In this document: piece after piece, positions 12,901 through 26,081 of the stretch
Layout: every line of letters begins with the position of its first letter
Position numbering within the stretch: the stretch's first letter is position 1
Source: Vespula vulgaris
Taxonomy: Eukaryota; Arthropoda; Insecta; Hymenoptera; Vespidae
Length of the DNA stretch: 64,000 nucleotides
Reading direction: 5' to 3'
Assembly (NCBI RefSeq): GCF_905475345.1
Contig: NC_066596.1
Location: 5,271,001-5,335,000 of the forward strand
The notes under the pieces: model-generated
The model's database searches: none
What the model saw: only the letters and a program-made list of their open reading frames with translations
What the model was told of the DNA's origin: nothing
Made by a program: the position numbers and the translations under genes

Positions 12901-15900
12901 AGTCTCCTGTCATCGATTGAAGACTGACCATTATTGGGTATCAATACGTATAAATTATGTTTCGAATATACCATAATTTTTCAAGTTTCTTCTTTCTCAC
13001 ATTACACATTTTACAGAATTTATCGTTAAAAGGGAAAAAAATAAATTCGCATATATATAATTCGCATGCTTTATAATTTAATTTTAATAATGTTCATTAA
13101 ATTATTGATCTAGTTTGATTAAACGCAAAAGGATATTCGTAACAGGATAGTCTTCCTAAAGTTAAAATTTCATTTTATTATAAGAAGAATATCCTTTAGA
13201 AATTTGCCTGTTAAAATGCTTAAATTACGTTAAGCAAAGAAGCGTTCCTTGTCAACTCACAACTCATACAGCTTAACAAAAAAGTATGGAAGGAATCTAA
13301 CTATCGCAAGATTGAGTTTCCTTTTACGAGTAACAAAGAAGTGAAAAGGTTTTTTTTGCAGGTTAATCATTTAATTTCTTTCCTTTTTTTTCTTATCTTT
13401 TTCTTCTTCTTCTTCTCCTACTTCTTCTTCTTTTCTTCGGTAGCATAGGAGACTTTTGCTTTATCGTCCCCAACGACCCAAGGCGTTCCATTATACTTTC
13501 TACGTTCTTTTCTTTCAACGTAAAATTTCTTAAAGTATAATGTATTCGTGTACCTACGTGAAGTAACAAGATGTCTCAGGGGTTTAAATCCTGAAAGGGA
13601 CGGATAATTAATGAGAGAGCATGCACCGATTATTTATCTAACGTGTCGTTTACGTTCTGAAGTCACTACGACGAGATTTCTGATTAACAATGCCCAAGAG
13701 TATTTACATCCTTCTTCGACTTGCTGTCTTTATTTACCTGTATAAAATTTTATGCTAGATAGCTTTGAAGCGAAAAACAGAAACAAAGAAAAAAGAAACA
13801 AAAAACAATTCATGCTAGAATACCCCGTGAAATTTTTCCAATTCTTGATACCAAGTCAAAAACCATTTGGAGATATTGAATTTCCGCGAAGAAATCGACC
13901 ACTAGTTCCACATTCGGGCTATATCATTGGCTCGCGCGAAGGACGTGGACGATAACGAAAATCTATTTCCCATATCGACTCACTTCCGCGTTTCGTGTCG
14001 AGCGTATGAACGTTATCCTCTTTTCACCAAACTTATATCACACGACTGTATCTATTTAGGTATTTTTCGAAACTATGCATTTGAAAATATTCTATCAGCG
14101 ACCTACTCTCTCGATAGCATTTATTTAACAAATCTAAAATTATTTCATGTAATTGGTATAACCTTACCAAATAGAGATATTTCGAAAGCTTAGTTAAAAT
14201 TCTATGTACGAAGAAAATTTGAGATATCAAAAATTCAACGAAGCCTATATTTAATGGTGAATAACTATGAAATCCCAACCAATATATCATTTTATATATA
14301 TAATCATATGAATTGGTTATTATATATAGATATATAAATCAAAGTAATATTTCAATATTCTCTCCTTCCCTTCCATCGAAAGAACTATTTTCCTTCGATC
14401 GGATATTTCATTCGAACTTCTTTATTTTTCTTCGTCGGGGAAGAAAAAAAAATAAAAAGAAAAAAAAAGGAAAAAAGAAGGAGAAGAGAAAAAGAAAAAC
14501 CCGGTAGCGAAGATGAAGGTATTTTCACATTTTTGCGAAGATTTTCCTCGAACGTATTCATAATTTACCACGAACGAGATTGGCTTTGATAGGGAATATC
14601 GATCTACGTTTTTCTTTCTGTCTCTCACTTCACTCGTCATTTCATCGCAACATTCCAACATCGCGCAACAACAGTAACGACGGCAGCAAGCAACATCAGA
14701 TATTTCATTGCACTAGCCGTACGATAAACCGCGTATGAAGCGCATCAGCATAAAGGATTCTCGTGAACATAAAAAGAATCTTGGACAGAAACGAGAAGGG
14801 TAGCAGTATCAGCAGTAGCAACGGCATCACCACCGGCAGCTAGCGAGCTTAGCACTTTTATCGACGCTCATCCAACGCTTTATGCTTTCAACGACGAGAG
14901 CAGGGGACGTTCTGATTATTTTGCTGCTCTTTCACGGCGTTAATGCGGCGACGCGCAACGCCCACTTCCATTACGTTTCACCACGGGAACGTTTCACCAC
15001 GTAGAGTGAAGTGAGACGAGTTGTTTCCTCGGTTTCAACTCATAGTCCGAGCATGATTTACATTGCGATAAGATACCTCGCCTCAGGCTTTTTCCCATGG
15101 ACAATGCGGATCTTAACGTTGTTTCTTCTTATTATCATTTTGCATTAACGAAGCTTCGATGTCGCTTGCAATATTTCATTTCTTTTCTTTATTTTTTTGT
15201 TTTGTTTTTTGTTTTTCTTGTATTTTCATTAAGAATATATCGTGCTATTTTGATGTTTGTAATTATTTCAAATTTATTCTCAACGACAGTGTCGAATTGC
15301 TGTCATTGTTAAAATAGAAATAACAGAGAGAGTTAATCAGAGATGTTATTTTCTTTAAGATGCAACACACACAGAACTGTTTGTGGATCAAGTTTGTCAC
15401 CCGAAAGTTCTATCCTCGGGAGACAGGAAGACGCTGTGGAATTCTGGTTGAATATACAGACGTGTTTCCGGCAGCACGTAACTCTCGTTAGGGTCACAGG
15501 CCAAAAGCCAAGATAACGTGATACGGTATTATAAATGTATATACCGATGCCGCTTTATCTCTGTTATCGTCCTTCAACGGTTAACTTTCGGAAAAGGGCT
15601 GTAACGTATAAGCGAGCTTTCAAGAGCTTATAGCCATTATCCTTACACTCCATCCAACAGGCTTGTCGATACTCTTTGAAATTGAAAGAGCCTGTCTGAT
15701 TCTGATGGTAGGAAATTATAATATCTTTGTATTATAATGCACACACACATACATAAACATATATATACATACATACATAGGCCATTATATACCTTGTCGT
15801 ATATATTTATAGATCATTTCAATTTTTCTACAACAAAATCTCGATTGACGATCGATGAGAACATTTTAAAAGATTTTTAAAGAGTCGTTTATAGACTATT

Positions 15901-18900
15901 TTGAAATAAAATCGATAAATCACGCGACAGATTTTAAACTCTCAGTTTTTTTGTTAAATGAACCACCATTCTTCCGAAGTACTAGAAAAAAGTCCAGAAT
16001 ACCGTATCGATACCGTAACGATATCGTTCTGATTCGAATCAGGAAAAGTATTGTGAGATGCTCGCTTTTCCAAACGATACTATTCTTCGAACGAGCACGA
16101 TTCGTTGTTGGATAATACAGATTTTCCATATTCTTTCTCCCTACTGTACTTTTAAGCCTCGCTCGTTTCTAGTTACTACCGTTCCCAAATGGTCGATGGG
16201 TTAAGATAAGAGAGAAAGGGAGGACGATTCGAAGTTGCGTAAAATCGGGTAGGGTCGGCAAGAATTTTCACGGGTCATTTAGTCGATGCCACATTCGACA
16301 TTAGAATTCCTGGAATGTCCAATAATACCATACGTAAAATGAAGGAGAAAATCCGTATATATATATATATGAACCAGTGATTATATAGTGATCTAAAATA
16401 TATATACATATATTTTTCATTAAAAAATTTTTAGAACATCGTAGCATGAAAATGAGATATTAAAAAATTATTTTTCTACAATGACTAACAGAAATAGTTG
16501 TAAAAGTACATTTATTTTCTAAAAATAATTCTACCGTGCGATCTTTAAAATTTTTTAAAACACCGTTTGACGAATATCACGATTCCGAAGATATTCCATT
16601 TCCGAAGAAATTGTTGAAATTGCAGAAAAAAGACGGAGAATCGCGAAGCATGAATAAATTAATAATTCCAACAGAAATAATATATTATCATCGTACCATT
16701 GCTTTGTTCAACGAACAAAGTCACGCGTGTAAATTCAATTGACGAAGAAAAAAAAAATGGTAGAAGAAAGCGTCCGCGCGTTCGGTAAATTTTTGAACCA
16801 TCGCAATCGCTTTCCGCTTTCCGCTTTCACGATTCGGACAGACAGAAGAGAAAGAGAGAAAGAGAGAGAGAAAGAGCATTACTCTTGCTCGTTTTTTCCT
16901 CTACCTTTTATTTTTTACGAATGGTTCCGTTCTTCTGCTTTCCCTCCACGAACCAATCTCTCTGCTTTCAGAGTCACTGCATAACACATTCGCTTGGGAT
17001 TTCCCACAGAGATCAGACACCGTTAAAACGCTCGTACAGCCCGTAAATTCGTCTTTCATGATTTCCTCTATCTTTCTCTATCTCTATCTCTATTTCTATC
17101 TTTATCTTCTTTAACGTAAAATTCTCCTCTCCTGTAAATTGTCAGATACCATTGTACGAATAAGAAAAGAAAGAATATTAACGTAAGAAGAATTTATATA
17201 TTTCGCTTTGATACGTTTTTGCAAGCCAAAAATAATTTTCAGAACGGAATGAAAGAAAAGAAAAGAATAAAGGAAAAGAAAACTGACAAAAAATACGATA
17301 TAACGTTAACAATTACGTTAATTCTGGTCGACAGTAGTAAGTACGTGCCCGAACAATCTCCAACTTCAATGTCCACATGTCCGACCAGTACGGTCGGCAC
17401 TCGCTGACATCTGGTACTACACTACTTTTCCGAGATTTTCTACTACTACCATTCTCCGATCGATATTACGTGAAAACTAATCTTTGGTTTCATAATTTAA
17501 AAGCATCGAAGCTCGAATAAATAATTTATGTATCTTTTACTTAACTTCCAGATGATTCGAAAAATATTTGGCAAGTGATCGAACAATTTTTCTTCATTTC
17601 GGTCGAATTAATTCAATTAAATATTTAAAAAGAAAAAAAAAGAAAAATAGCTTTATCATTTATTTCCACAAATATTACTTTATTATAGAAATATATAAAT
17701 ATCATATACGGTGTTCACGCATTTTTTTCCTCGGTTGACAAGTTGCGAAGTGAACGTCAAAATGGAAATTTTCTCTTCGAGAGAACGAGTATATAAATTA
17801 TCGATAAAATTCGAAAAATACGTGGTGGCGCACAGTAAAATGATTTATTCTTGTTAAATTGATAGATAAAAATGTAAAATAACGTATACGGCTGTTACGT
17901 GGCAATGTATTTCATTGTTACGTGCATCAGCTTCGAGTAAAAAGAGATTATTATTTTTTATTTATCATGAATACGACGAAAAAATTTTATTAAAAATTTA
18001 TTGATATATATACATACATCAATAAATTTTTAATAAAATTTTATATATATATGTATATATCAGAAATATAGTTTAATAAATATATCTTTATCCAATATTT
18101 AAAATAAAATAACGACGTCTATTTCTCGAATTTCATATCTTTTAATTCATCTATCGTCCCTGTTAACACTTTTTGTTTTATATCAATTTATTTAGAAGAA
18201 CATACGATGTTGTATAGTCATTAAAGTCATTTCATTAAAAACGAACGATATTTCGCAAATGTTCGTTATCGATCAAATGAATCCAAAGAGCTAAGCAATG
18301 GTAATACCGGAGACAAAGTCGAAGGTGAGTATTGAGAAAGTTTCCTGTAGAAGATGGAAACGTGTTGCTAACACAAAGTCTCGATATCTCGTTCCTATTT
18401 AGCATCGAGTCTGTGAAAACGCAGAGAACCTGCTGACTTTGTGAGGTTCATAACGAATGTGCTTCGCGGCACTAAGCATAGCAAAGGTGGGTTGCTACCA
18501 GCGCGTGTGACTGTAACGACCACGAGTCATTAGCAATGCTAATGCACCTTTCGACCGATGAGGCACCCATAATACCCTGCCCTCTATCCCCTTTCATTCT
18601 CCAAACCCTTCTCATTCTCTCTCTTTCTCTTTCTCTCCTTCTGTCTCTCCAGCTTGAAATCTCTCACTCTCTCATGAACCCAAGAGCAGTGCATTTCTCA
18701 GCTTGGCTACTTTTAACCATGCATTCTATCCCGACACCAGCAAAAGAGCTATCTGGTACCTTCGTAAATTTCGTTTTAGAGACTATTGGCTTCCTATTAG
18801 GATAAAATCTTGTTACGAACAAAAAAGGAGTCATTTTCGTACATTCGACTTTTTCAGGAACATGTATAATATATCGGGTTAGTTGGTATGTATGTTATAA

Positions 18901-20313
18901 TATTCATGATTCACGATTAATAGATTTTAAAAATCACATTAACAGACATCTAATATCAGATCAATTATTTGTTTGGTTGTTCCTTTGAATGATAATACTT
19001 GTTACTCAGGTTGAAAGATTTTTTATGTATTCCTATAAATAATTCGTGTTACAATAATTACGTTTTTTCATGAGGGATCACGTTTCAATATCAACGTGTT
19101 CTATCTAATCTAGGAACATATTTGATATTTTCGTTATTTAGAGATTAGAGATTCAAAGAGCTAAGAGAAGAGAGAATAGGGAGAAGAGAGAAAGCTGAAA
19201 TTACTGGAAGGTTTAGACAAGGTTAGGTAGAAGCTAGGACACTGTTAACGGCATTGCTACCTAATTAACCGCAAACGCTTTCAGTGGGTTTCGCCTGGTC
19301 TATTGTTTACATGCGGGCATGCCGTTTCTCTATGATAGTAGGTACTTCTCCAAGCTAGCTAAAATATTTCCATGTAGATTGTCTTTCTCTCTCTCGCTCA
19401 CTCTCTTTCTCTTCGTCTTCTCAACTTTCCTAGTACCAACGTGAACCCTTACGTAAACGTTATTCTCAAAATTCCATAGCACGCAACATAAGCGATCTAA
19501 CTCCACCAATGCATTGCCCTGAAAACGATCTTTAATTTGACATAATAAACCAGAAAATTTATTACCATTGAATTGTTATAATTGAATATATTTTTATATA
19601 CCGCTGTAAGTCATGTTTTGATTTTTATTGTATTTCCTATGATTTATTCTATCATAAATGTACTATTCATACTCTTAAAACTGTACTTTAGATTATATTT
19701 CCTACGGTTTATTGTATCATGAATGTCCTATTCATACTCTTACAATCATACTTTAAATTACATTACATATGTACTATAATATAATTTATCTTTTTCTTTT
19801 TCTTATGTTCTTTTTCAGATTACGACAGGACAAAGGAGGCGGTGCGTGGTGTCCAAAGAACATGGTAACGAAAGAAGGCAAGGAGTATCTCGAGGTGAAC
19901 CTTCATAGTCCTCGCGTGCTTATGTCAGTCAGGACTCAAGGTAGATTCGGAAATGGTCACGGCGTTGAATACACAGAGGAATACTTCGTCGAGTATTGGC
20001 GTCCGGGGTTCAACAAGTGGGTGCGATGGAGAAATCGACGTGGCACTGAGGTTGGTCTATACGTATATACGGCTGTCGATTCGCGTCTCTCACTCCTCCC
20101 ATCATTTTTCTTTCGACTTTATCTAATTAAGAATCCAGCAAGCTGTGTCCAATCTGATGGCCCTTCATCATCTCGGACATAAAAGCGAAACAAAACGAAA
20201 CGAGAAAAGCTAACCATCCTTTCCTCCCTTTGTTCTTAACGATTCTCGTTCACTCTTTCCATTCCTAAAGGGATTGATAGCGAATGGCCGCTTTTCAAAA
20301 GAGTGAACAAGAT

Positions 20314-20357
<44 letters not shown>

Positions 20358-20527
20358 TCTTCTTAAATTGCCGAAATGAATTACGGTTAACTTGTATAAT
20401 TGCTCTTGCCGACGAAATCCGATTACGTTTGCCTCCGTTTCACAAGAAACAAAAAGGTAGCGCGACGAGTGTAATTCCACTCTTTTGAGCGTGGAAAATC
20501 CACTCGTTTCTCCTTCGAAAACGAAAG

Positions 20528-20572
<45 letters not shown>

Positions 20573-21771
20573 AACAGACAGAAGAAAAGAGAAGAAGAGC
20601 GATAACCCCAAGGCAGAACACCATTTGTATTCTCTCTCTTTCTTCTCCTTTCATTCTATCTCTATCTCTCAAGTTAGATGCATAACATGTTGACGGAAAT
20701 CTATGGTTTACAAATGAGAAGCACTGTGTCCAGTTAAGTGGCCATTACGGCATGTGACGTGTTAATTAGCGTCTCTTCAACATGATAATCCTGGATAGGA
20801 TATTCATTAGGGGTTGGGGAATACGTTGCGTGGCTAGAGAAATACTGTCATTGATGTACAGCTAAATAATCAAACAGTCTTTTCCCGACGTATTTCTATT
20901 CGTGTTATAGCGTAAATATATTCGATTGCAAATGCATAGATTCGATTATGACATTTCGTCTATGTAATATCGATCGTCCATTACAATTCGAAGTAATTAG
21001 GTCAAAACTCAAGAACGAACAATAGTACCTAACCTGGTCTAAAAACGACGCTACTAGAATTTCTTAAAGAGACACTTCCTGAATCATTTTTTAACCTAAG
21101 CGATTTCCTCGACCTTTCCCTCATTTCCCCTTTCTCCCTTCCCACTCCTTTTAAAAGTATTTCCTCTCCCGATGACTATCTAGCAAGCCCCAAAAAGTTG
21201 TTGGGAAACAACATAAAAACAATTTATCGCGTAAAGCTCGTGTATTTATTTTACGAGCACACGTTTGGAATAGAGAAGATCGCAACCGCGTTAAACTTTC
21301 ACTTCAAACGGGAAACGGAAGGAGCAGAGCGTCAGAGTGTAGAGAGGAGGGACGTTAGGAAATTGAAAAATGTGAGAAAATAAAGCGCATTTGCATAGAC
21401 AACGCGACGCAATGCTTGAAACGTGTGCACGATACTACTGAGCGCTAGTCGGAAACGCGGCTGGGCTAATGAATTCATGGAAGTTCGTGGGACCAGATAG
21501 ATCCTCCAAGCCCCTACTTCCGACTCCCCTTGCACCACTCACCCGAATGTACCTAGTATATACAAATGAATGTCGCGTAATATGGTACCACCCGGGGCAT
21601 CGTGAATTCTCGAATAAAGCGAATCGGTTGTTATTAGCGAAACATGCGAACGGAAAAGGATGAAATTGTAGTAACAAATTTGACGGATCAATGGTGAATG
21701 TATGTATGTAACGTCACATGGGTTTAAAATGGTAGATGAAAAATAATAAATCGATATTGATATCGAGCTGT

Positions 21772-21813
<42 letters not shown>

Positions 21814-24800
21814 AGTAGAGGGAGAGAAAGAAAAAAAGAAAGGGTGGAGAGAATACAAGGCCTTTTGTTCGTAGGCGATCGCGAGCCGACATTTTGTAAA
21901 TGGAACTTTAATGGAAACACAATAAAGAGAGGATGCGTGTGCATTTATTCCCTACGAAAAATTCTATGGGATATGGATATAATCAATCGTAACAAGCAAG
22001 AGTCCATTTTTCAAATCGTACAACCCTCTCGCGATGTATACACTCAATTCGCATTTTTGTATATGTATATAGATATATTATTACTATTATATATTTATTA
22101 TCATTGTCGCGTTTCAATTTGCATCAATGCAATTCAATTAAGCTTCCCTCGAGAGCAAGATACTAATCCGGTCAAACATACTCACGATATTTGATGATTA
22201 TTTTTAAAAACGAATTGAAAGATTAAAAAATTCAGTAGTAATTATTACGCGTGGGTATCGTATTAATGCATTACTCTAATTCCAAAATTACTTACCCATA
22301 TTTTTATGGAGTAATCCGTAGAATTTTTTTTGATACGCTTTAGCCCTTGTACAGGTGTAAAACGTTGATATGAAGCTTTGAATCTTTTTTCTGTTTCTTT
22401 TTTATTTCTTTATTTCTATATTTTTTTCTTTTTTTTTTACATTGATGCGAGAGAAAAATCCATCGCTGATGACGTAACGGAACGCTCAAAAGAAACTTTT
22501 TCTAGAACGATCCTTTTGCAGAAAAGAGATCGCGGTTTCCATCAATCGTGAACCGTTGTCATCGAGAACTTCTGATATTCCTCGTACCATTGATGATTTC
22601 TTTGCTCCTACTGTATCTACGAACCCAATACTACACACGTACGTATCCATACACCAAGAAAGATAGAAACCTCTAAAGTAGACATAGAGAAGCAACGCAC
22701 AGGCACGGCGGTATCTCGTTTATTCCAGCAACGAAGCCGGTGCGCCAGACTTTCTTCCCATTTTCACGCAGATCTGCTCAAAGCGAGCGAGACCCGTCGG
22801 AGATATCCGGAGTAAGGGGTGAAGAGGGTAAAGAGTAAGAGTAGGAGAGAAAGAGAGAGAGTAGTCACGAGGGTGGGAACACGAACGTTTACCCTGCAGC
22901 CTCAATCTGGGCGGCATGTGATCTTTGTGCACGCGCTCTTTCCTTTTACTCCTTGCGCTTTGAATACGGGTTGGGAGAATGAACGAGCGAGAGAAGAGCT
23001 GGAAATGGGGATGGAGAGGAAGGGTGGGGGAGGTTGAAGGGGGGATTGGACTGCGGAGTCGTTTGTGATGGTGTACACATTGGTCTAAGTAGACATGTGT
23101 GCGCACACTCGCGCTCGTTTCTTTACGTCCGAGTGTAGGAAGACTACGTTATCGCCTCGTCGTACGTGACCCGAACCTTCCGCAAGCATTTTTCTATGGT
23201 AAACGCACCCAACGTTTTCTCTAGTTGGTGGAAAGAAGCGGTAAGGCGACCGTCTCTTTCTTTCTCTCTCTCTCTCTCTTTCTCTTTCTAAAAAAGAATC
23301 TCTTCTTTCGTATTTCAATCATTCCCTCACCTAACATTTTCCTCTCTGTCTGCTTTTTACATTACTCAGGACCCTTCCTTTCTATAGTTACCTTAACAGT
23401 TTCCGTTCAAACGTCTCGATTCCGTCTGACCTTTCTTAGATGCAATATGTTCATTCGAGAAATTAAGAAATATTAAGTTGTTCGTTCCAAAATGCTTTTA
23501 AATCCTGCCATCTCTAATCCGTTCTCTAATCAAATTCATTTCATTTTGTTTTTTCTTGCTTCTTTTTTTGTTTTCTCTTTGCTTTCTTTTCTTTTCTTTC
23601 GTTTCTCTTTTTCGTTTTTCTTTTTAACTCGTTTAACGCGAAAGAATTTTAGTATACGAATTATCTTACTAATGATATATCTTTCGATTTTTGATTGGAA
23701 TTGTACGTATACATACATGTAGGAACGGTAAACAACATGAAAATCGACTTGATGATTCTATGAATATTAAATGATTATAACCCAATCTTGCTGATGCAAA
23801 TGGTTGAATAACAATTTGTTGGTCCAGGGAATATCACGTTTAGTTTGTTTATTGCACATAGATGAACGCATTTCATTCGGTGTTCTGTTCGCATAAGTAA
23901 CAAGAAAATCAATAATTTTTTCCAAATTAATGATACCATAATGAATTAAAATTTGTGTGTTCATAAAACAAAAAATTGTTGCAGAGGTTAATTTTATTTA
24001 TCAGATAGATATAAAATGCCAGTTACCATCAGCATTCACAAGAAATCATCATAATAAAATCAGAAATACGATCAGCAATCAAGTCTCATTTATTTATATA
24101 TAATAATTTTAATTGATTTGGAATCGATTACAAATTGCATTTGGTATCGGTGTTGTTCAATTAACCATGTTATAAATAATTGCAACGCGTTAGATCATAT
24201 AATACATATGGAGATTCCCAAAGTATCAATTTTGCTATCAGATACGTTATAATATCGAAGTTGGTAAATTTATCGAAGGTTTATAAATTTTCCCTTTAAT
24301 CCATATTCCATGTAGAATGTTTTTAAATGAGATAAATCGTTTATTTCGATTAGTGCTTTCGAACTTCGTTCGTTATATGGATTTTCGATTGTAATCATTT
24401 TTTTTGTAACGTATTATAATATCATTATTAACAAAAATTTATTTACGATTCAAATAAACTTTATTAAAAATTGCTTCTTAAAGACAAAAGAAGTAATAAG
24501 TAAACGAATAAATTGTTTTCCAACAAAGATCTATTTTATTCAATGTTTATCATAGTATACAACTCGGGATTAATTAAGCATAATGACTAAGTTTATCTAA
24601 TATGCATGACCAACAGAATTTGAAAACTCAGTTTCTTATAATCTAATAAAAATAATTCAATTCAAATAATTATATCCACATTTGGTACGTAATACCACGA
24701 TGTGAAAGGAAATAGCACGAAAATTAGGACGGACGGTTTCGTGTAAAATTGAAGTATTCGTTAGAGTTCCAGTAATTGGTGGAGGACGATAGAGAAAGGG

Positions 24801-24822
24801 AGAGAAGGAAAGAGAGAAAGGT

Positions 24823-24869
<47 letters not shown>

Positions 24870-26007
24870 AGGATATGAAGAGAGAGAGGTAGAAATAGGT
24901 TCGAGGGAAGCTCGTTAATTTTCACGCTTTTGGATTTATCATTTCCACGCCAACAAAGTCATAACACGAAGTAGAGCTTCGTGTTGCTCTGCTTATGGAA
25001 AACAAGACATGCTTTTCCCCCTGTGATAACGTTTCCAAAGACTTGAGACATGCTAAATCCCATAGGTAAAAGTTAGGATTTCACATAACATAAACTACGT
25101 AGAAGAGTATTTGAGCATCTATCAGATGCACGACTGCAGGTAGATGCTACCTTCTATAACTCCTTAAAGACTTTACAGTAAATATAACTTTAACAGACAT
25201 ATATATATATAATATTTTCGTATATATAATAATATTAGTCTTGATATATAATAATGTAACATAACATGATTATTAACATACGTTATTAATATTGCTGGAT
25301 AAAAGATAACAAAGTCAATAATATGATCATACTGTGACACTAAGATCAGTAAACAACTAAAGTAGAACGATCAAAAGGATGACAACTGCAAATATCATTC
25401 TACAAAGTAGTAGTAGAAGAAAAATGAACCGACGAAGTAGTACGATCTAAAGTTTGTGCAGATCAAGTAGTATAACTAAAAGTACCAACAACAAAGTAGT
25501 ACAAACAGTAATATAATCATACGAACGTAACATAATCGTTCTTCAGTTTTACATCCCTTATCAATCCAAATTGTTAACGCAGTAAAAATAGGTTTCGCCG
25601 TGAATTTTGTAGTTTTCGAAAAAAAACGAAATTTCGTTTTCCGAGCGAATTAGAGCATTTCCTATTAATTAATTAATTATGTGAAACAAAATCAAGTTGT
25701 AATTATTCTCAGGATTATTTACTTAATTAAAAAAAAATGAAAAAAGGAAACCATCTAACATCGAATCGTTAAATTAATATCGATTACTAAACAAGACTGC
25801 ACGCATCATTCGAACGAATATCTTCCATTAATCAACGTTCAATGACTAGGAAGATAACTGTTATATCTCGCATATGCTGACGCTATCGATATGCCTGTTT
25901 TGGCTTACGATCGAACAAGTAGAAACGTCGGAATTCTATCGGAGCTCCGTCGATAAACAGCATTTAGAGAGGGAGAGAGAACGAGCGTGTGCGAGAAGCA
26001 TAGATAG

Positions 26008-26081
<74 letters not shown>

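Larger units (their letters stand above)
8990..19818 (+). other. Ddr intron 2 (10.8 kb)
   Basis: It splits an Arg codon between exons 2 and 3. It holds (GA)n at 9856-9967 and 11763-11812, purine-rich DNA at 10505-10800 and 11330-11420, a (TTTA)n run at 12083-12134, and TTA/TTG triplets at 12485-12525. It also has a triplet-rich, CpG-richer segment at 14650-15040, a perfect 25-bp inverted repeat at 17981-18042, and a 65-bp tandem duplication just before exon 3. No second gene was recognised on either strand. Confidence 0.85.
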
